Assembly: GCA_008931825.1 (NCBI GenBank)
Contig: QXVZ01029109.1
Coordinates: forward strand, 1 to 35,690
Origin: Phallusia fumigata
Lineage: Eukaryota; Chordata; Ascidiacea; Phlebobranchia; Ascidiidae
DNA length: 35,690 nt
Reading direction: 5' to 3'
In this document: piece after piece, positions 32,690-35,690 of the stretch
How the letters are laid out: each line of letters starts with the position of its first letter
Position numbering within the stretch: the first letter of the stretch is position 1
The notes under the pieces: model-generated
Told to the model about the DNA's origin: nothing
Database searches by the model: none
The model's input: the letters and a program-made list of their open reading frames with translations, nothing else
Translations under genes and position numbers: made by a program

Positions 32690-33581
32690 TCAAGAACTAC
32701 CCTTTCCTGTAAAGCTTTTTTTAGCTTTTAACCCTTGTAACGAAGCTCTTGCCCAAGGGAACTTTAAAATTTCATAGTCAACATTCTGTTCTGTACACTG
32801 GACAAAATTGGCATATCTCAGAAAGTAACAAGCACCAACACCTATAATAATAGTAATGCTTATGCCGAAGCAAAACTCTGAAATACATTCTTTGCTGCCT
32901 GCCCGCACCACAAGCCGAAATGACTGCCTTGTCGGTGCACAACCGCTATTTAAAGCGCCGTGACTGAAAGAGATAATGATTCCATTGTGACGCAGCAATG
33001 CATTATTCACAGTCTAGCGTGCGCAGCGTCACAGCAGCGAAAGTTTCGAAAATTTGACTTCAGACCTTTGTAATGCAGTGGAAGGTTCCAAAAAGTCTTG
33101 GCCCTTGTGACGTCACAATGTCTTGTGTTCCTAACAATAAACCCGTTCCAAAAATCAGTTTTACTTCGAAGGAGGGAAATAACGTAAAAACCGCGCCATG
33201 GAATGCAGCCTAAAATATGAATTGCTAAGTTGCATTTAAGTTTCACCACAAGCGTTTGTAAAAATATGTGATAAGCAAAATAATATGTTTGTTCAGAAAG
33301 CAGAAAAAAATGTTGCAAAATAAAAAATCTATCAAGTTTGTGATTGAAAACTGTGTCTAACAAAGGTCCGTTAAACTTAAGCTGATTTGAATATTTTTAC
33401 AATAGTCACTTGCGACATTCATGGAAACTTCCTGTGAAATAAAACTTGAAGTTGCAGGTAAATAAATTCTATATTCACTGACCACAAATTGTCTGCTCGT
33501 TTTGTGAACGCACCATTTATATCTTACTGTGACGTCATGGACGACCGCCAACAAAAAATTCACGGTTTGGGGAAGTCCCAT
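32690..33581 (-). CDS. Tentative gene: short signal-peptide exon plus a transmembrane exon (structure unresolved)
   Basis: On the minus strand, ATG at 33581 opens MGLPQTVNFLLAVVHDVT, signal-peptide-like, to a GTAAGA donor after 33528. A good acceptor (ttttatttcacAG) precedes 33431, and the frame continues as EVSMNVASDYCKNIQISLSL to a stop at 33357 unless spliced earlier. Further on, 33010-32690 has an open frame after a ctctttcAG acceptor. It encodes GSKECISEF, a hydrophobic ISITIIIGVGACYFL helix, and a 45-residue basic tail ending FTGKGSS. The phases of the middle pieces do not join cleanly in my hands, so these may be one gene with a missed exon, two genes, or chance frames. Confidence 0.3.
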
Positions 33582-33803
33582 TTTTCTGAGATGCGTCACG
33601 CGATTTCTATGAAAACCTACAATATATAGAAACTCACCTGCAAAAAATGTGCAAGCTTTTGCCTGGGTTTATGCAACATACTNCGGTTTGGGGAAGTCCC
33701 ATTTTTCTGAGATGCGTCACGCGATTTCTATGAAAACCTACAATATATAGAAACTCACCTGCAAAAAATGTGCAAGCTTTTGCCTGGGTTTATGCAACAT
33801 ACT
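33563..33803. repeat. Direct duplication across the N at 33683
   Basis: 33563-33682 and 33684-33803 are identical as far as can be read (120 bp) and meet at the N. This is an unmerged contig overlap that repeats the start region of the tentative minus-strand gene. Confidence 0.92.
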
Positions 33804-34193
33804 GCCTATAAACTGATAATAGTATTTTTCCCCGATTCGGGACTTTTCCCGGGTGAGTCATTATTTTGCTAAATCAAACAGTGATTAGAGCTGTGTTATT
33901 TTTTTACCAAGTCATCATGATGCGCACGCAAATTTTGACCTACAAAGTTTGTGCTTTTTGATACGATTCAAGAAAGTCACACAGCCAACAAAAACCAGTT
34001 TGCATTTTATACGTCTATGTGTTTGTTTTAAACTATCCGTCATCTTTTTAATAAAAAAGCCTTTTTCCTCAGCAAATATTACACCATGTCATTTTAACAA
34101 CGGCCTCTGTGTTCCCTTGTCAGCGGGTTTGCGTAAAAAAATCGTGCACAAAAGTTCGGCGATATTCACTGATTCGACTTTATAATCAGAACA

Positions 34194-34349
34194 ATGGCAT
34201 CAGTTCCAAATAACGACGCGGTTGTAGAGCGCGAAAATTCCCTCTTCGTGTCGAATTCGGTCGTTTTCACAAAGTTAATTGCGACGAAAACAAGGTTTTG
34301 TGGCCGTCGCCGTTTCTTTACAAACACCTTTGAACGTGGATCACAGTGA
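34194..34349 (+). CDS. Candidate small ORF (51 codons), doubtful
   Basis: ATG in a good context (aacaATGG) opens 51 codons (MASVPNNDAVVERENSLFVS at the start) ending at TGA. The stretch is more CpG-rich than its surroundings (gacgcggttgtagagcgcg), unlike typical intergenic DNA here, so it may be an exon or 5'UTR. The minus strand is also open over the same interval. No motif or signal peptide. Confidence 0.2.
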   Translation: MASVPNNDAVVERENSLFVSNSVVFTKLIATKTRFCGRRRFFTNTFERGSQ

Positions 34350-34667
34350 AATACTTTAAGTACATACAACCGACTTTCCGCTTTTGTGCAGTTTTTGAGA
34401 GCAAACTCAAGAGATTTTTTTGTTGTAAAACACAGGTTTTCATGCTTTCGCGGTTCATACGCTGTGTGGCCGCCTCAAGAGTCTGAATTTTTTTACAATT
34501 TCAGTGAATGTAAACAAGAAACCCACTAAGTGTTTACAACGACCTTTACAGAGTTCAACGAAACGGCAGCGATAAAAATCGGACTAAAATACGAAATTGG
34601 AGACCAGCTGTTCCCTTGAACAATGGAATTATATGATGTACGGCAAGGAACTTTTAGGTTTCAAACC

Positions 34668-34775
34668 CTTTTTATGTCATTTATACTTTTTGTCTTCTAG
34701 GGGAGAAATAAAAAGTTTCCAAACAAACCAAAGCGGGAAAATGTATCAAAAAGTTTGGGAACTCCTGGTCTAGAC
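34668..34775 (-). mobile_element. Fragment related to the hAT-like MITE family
   Basis: On the minus strand it reads AGACCAGGAGTTCCCAAACTTTTTG, close to the CAGTGGTTCCCAAC ends elsewhere, and continues through an AT-rich body to about 34668. The other end is not defined. Confidence 0.4.
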
Positions 34776-35440
34776 CCATGTCATAATCTGAAAATATTTT
34801 GCACAAAATTGCATCATTCACAAAACCAATCTAATTTCGCCAGATTGCGCCACATCATGCGGTGAATGGAAAAGTTTTTATAAGAGTTTGCCTGGTGAAA
34901 AATGCCCCACAAAAGTCCAAAGACACAGACAGAGGGAAAAGTTTTTGTGTTAATTATAGAACGTGGTATTTTTTGCAAATAATTCAACTCCCTTTGAGCT
35001 TACGGTACATTATACAAGTCAGTTTTCATTGACTAAAACGTTAATTTTGATATTCAGATGTTCAAATAGGCCTGAAATGAAGTGTATTAACATTGTCTTT
35101 TGGTTTAGACATGAAAATGCCCTAAGCTATATAATTCTCTGAGGTCCCCTTCTTTTATATACGCGAACTGGTGCAAGAAAATTGAAATTTGAAAACATCC
35201 ATGTCTTTAAGCCATATAAAACATACCTCCTAATAATTGTTAATAATGTACAGATGAAAATACAGAAATTTTAGGGTTATTAGGACAACACGTTGCGTGA
35301 AACAAACTCGATTCTACGGAGTGTGTGCGACCCAAAGAGCTTATTTAACTTGAGCCACACAGGGATCCAAACCATTTTGCCATTCCGTAATCGTTCGAAA
35401 TCAAAAGCATTCCCTCTATTGTAAGATAACAATTATCGTG
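34776..35440. other. Intergenic DNA, nothing recognised
   Basis: AT-rich, without a long frame, repeat match or RNA-like structure that I can support. Confidence 0.5.
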
Positions 35441-35449
35441 ACGATTCGT

Positions 35450-35585
35450 CGCCTGGTGTTCTATTACGTAACAAACAAAGACGGACTCACGTGACACAAC
35501 TGGAGGGGGCGATCAGCGCCCGATGTAGCGTTCTAGAGTTCGGTTATTACATCGCGACTCGTCGAAGCTCGAAGATGATTCGACA
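35450..35585 (+). promoter_or_regulatory. Probable promoter / 5'UTR of a gene entering at the right edge
   Basis: A shift to CpG-rich sequence (cgtgacgattcgtcgcctgg, gggggcgatcagcgcccgat) just before a well-placed ATG. It contains TTACGTAA (35464-35471, bZIP-type) and the E-box CACGTG (35488-35493). No TATA box. Confidence 0.4.
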
Positions 35586-35606
35586 ATGGGGAAAGACTGG
35601 AAATTA
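35586..35606 (+). CDS. Probable first coding exon of a gene running off the window
   Basis: acaATGGGG begins MGKDWKL and meets a strong donor (A|GTGAGT) at 35607. The preceding 130 bp are promoter-like. Seven codons are too few to name the protein. Confidence 0.4.
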
Positions 35607-35690
35607 GTGAGTACATATTTCGTGTGGTTACATGCTTTCTAGTTTGTTTATTCGGTCTTTCCTGTTTCGGACATTATATGCGATGTATTG

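Noticed and set aside
34070-34130. Short exon-like stretch after tttttcctcAG encoding two cysteines (PCHFNNGLCVP), reminiscent of EGF repeats
   Set aside because: The donor is poor (G|GTTTGC), and no neighbouring exons of the same kind are seen.

Overview
The window looks like animal nuclear DNA, most probably from an ascidian tunicate (Ciona-like). Genes are compact and rich in introns with ordinary GT-AG junctions. Two recognisable genes have animal orthologues: a class IA PI3-kinase catalytic subunit and the clathrin-coat pseudokinase SCYL2. Several start codons lie only 2-13 nt after a splice-acceptor-like AG, as expected when mRNAs are capped by spliced-leader trans-splicing, which is common in ascidians. 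The genus is an inference; no marker fixes it.

Layout. 295-3493 (+): last six exons of a p110 PI3-kinase; its 5' part lies left of the window. 3494-6530: 3'UTR-like and intergenic DNA with a tRNA-derived SINE and short inverted-repeat elements. 6531-9393 (-): a four-exon gene, assembled here by hand from splice phases, for a small type I membrane protein with a Ser/Thr-rich ectodomain. 9394-12523: repeats and a broken Ty3/Gypsy-type gag relic. 12524-13009 (+): an intronless orphan with one hydrophobic segment. 15011-25462 (+): SCYL2 in 14 exons (916 codons plus stop). 27165-30413 (+): a six-finger C2H2 protein in six exons. 31041-32363 (-): a three-exon secreted protein with 12 cysteines. 32690-33581 (-): a tentative membrane or secreted gene. 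35586-35606 (+): a likely first coding exon of a gene running off the right edge.

Assembly. The window has seven single N bases (3014, 3559, 7459, 16605, 19663, 21367, 33683). Six are flanked by near-identical direct repeats of about 0.1-2 kb, so the sequence left of the N is read again to its right. Differences between copies are dense in introns and nearly all synonymous in exons. These are best read as unmerged contig ends, often of two alleles, not as biological duplications. They duplicate part of the last PI3K exon, exon 3 of the membrane gene, and SCYL2 exons 3 and 6-8. The models below use one copy of each.

Functions. PI3K makes PIP3 at the plasma membrane and SCYL2 acts in clathrin trafficking at the Golgi and endosomes. 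The zinc-finger protein is probably a nuclear DNA-binding factor. The genes lie on both strands with spacers of about 0.6-2 kb or more and no sign of an operon. The remaining DNA is shaped by small non-autonomous elements (hAT-like MITEs, fold-backs, SINEs) and carries far more TGACGTCA palindromes than chance predicts.
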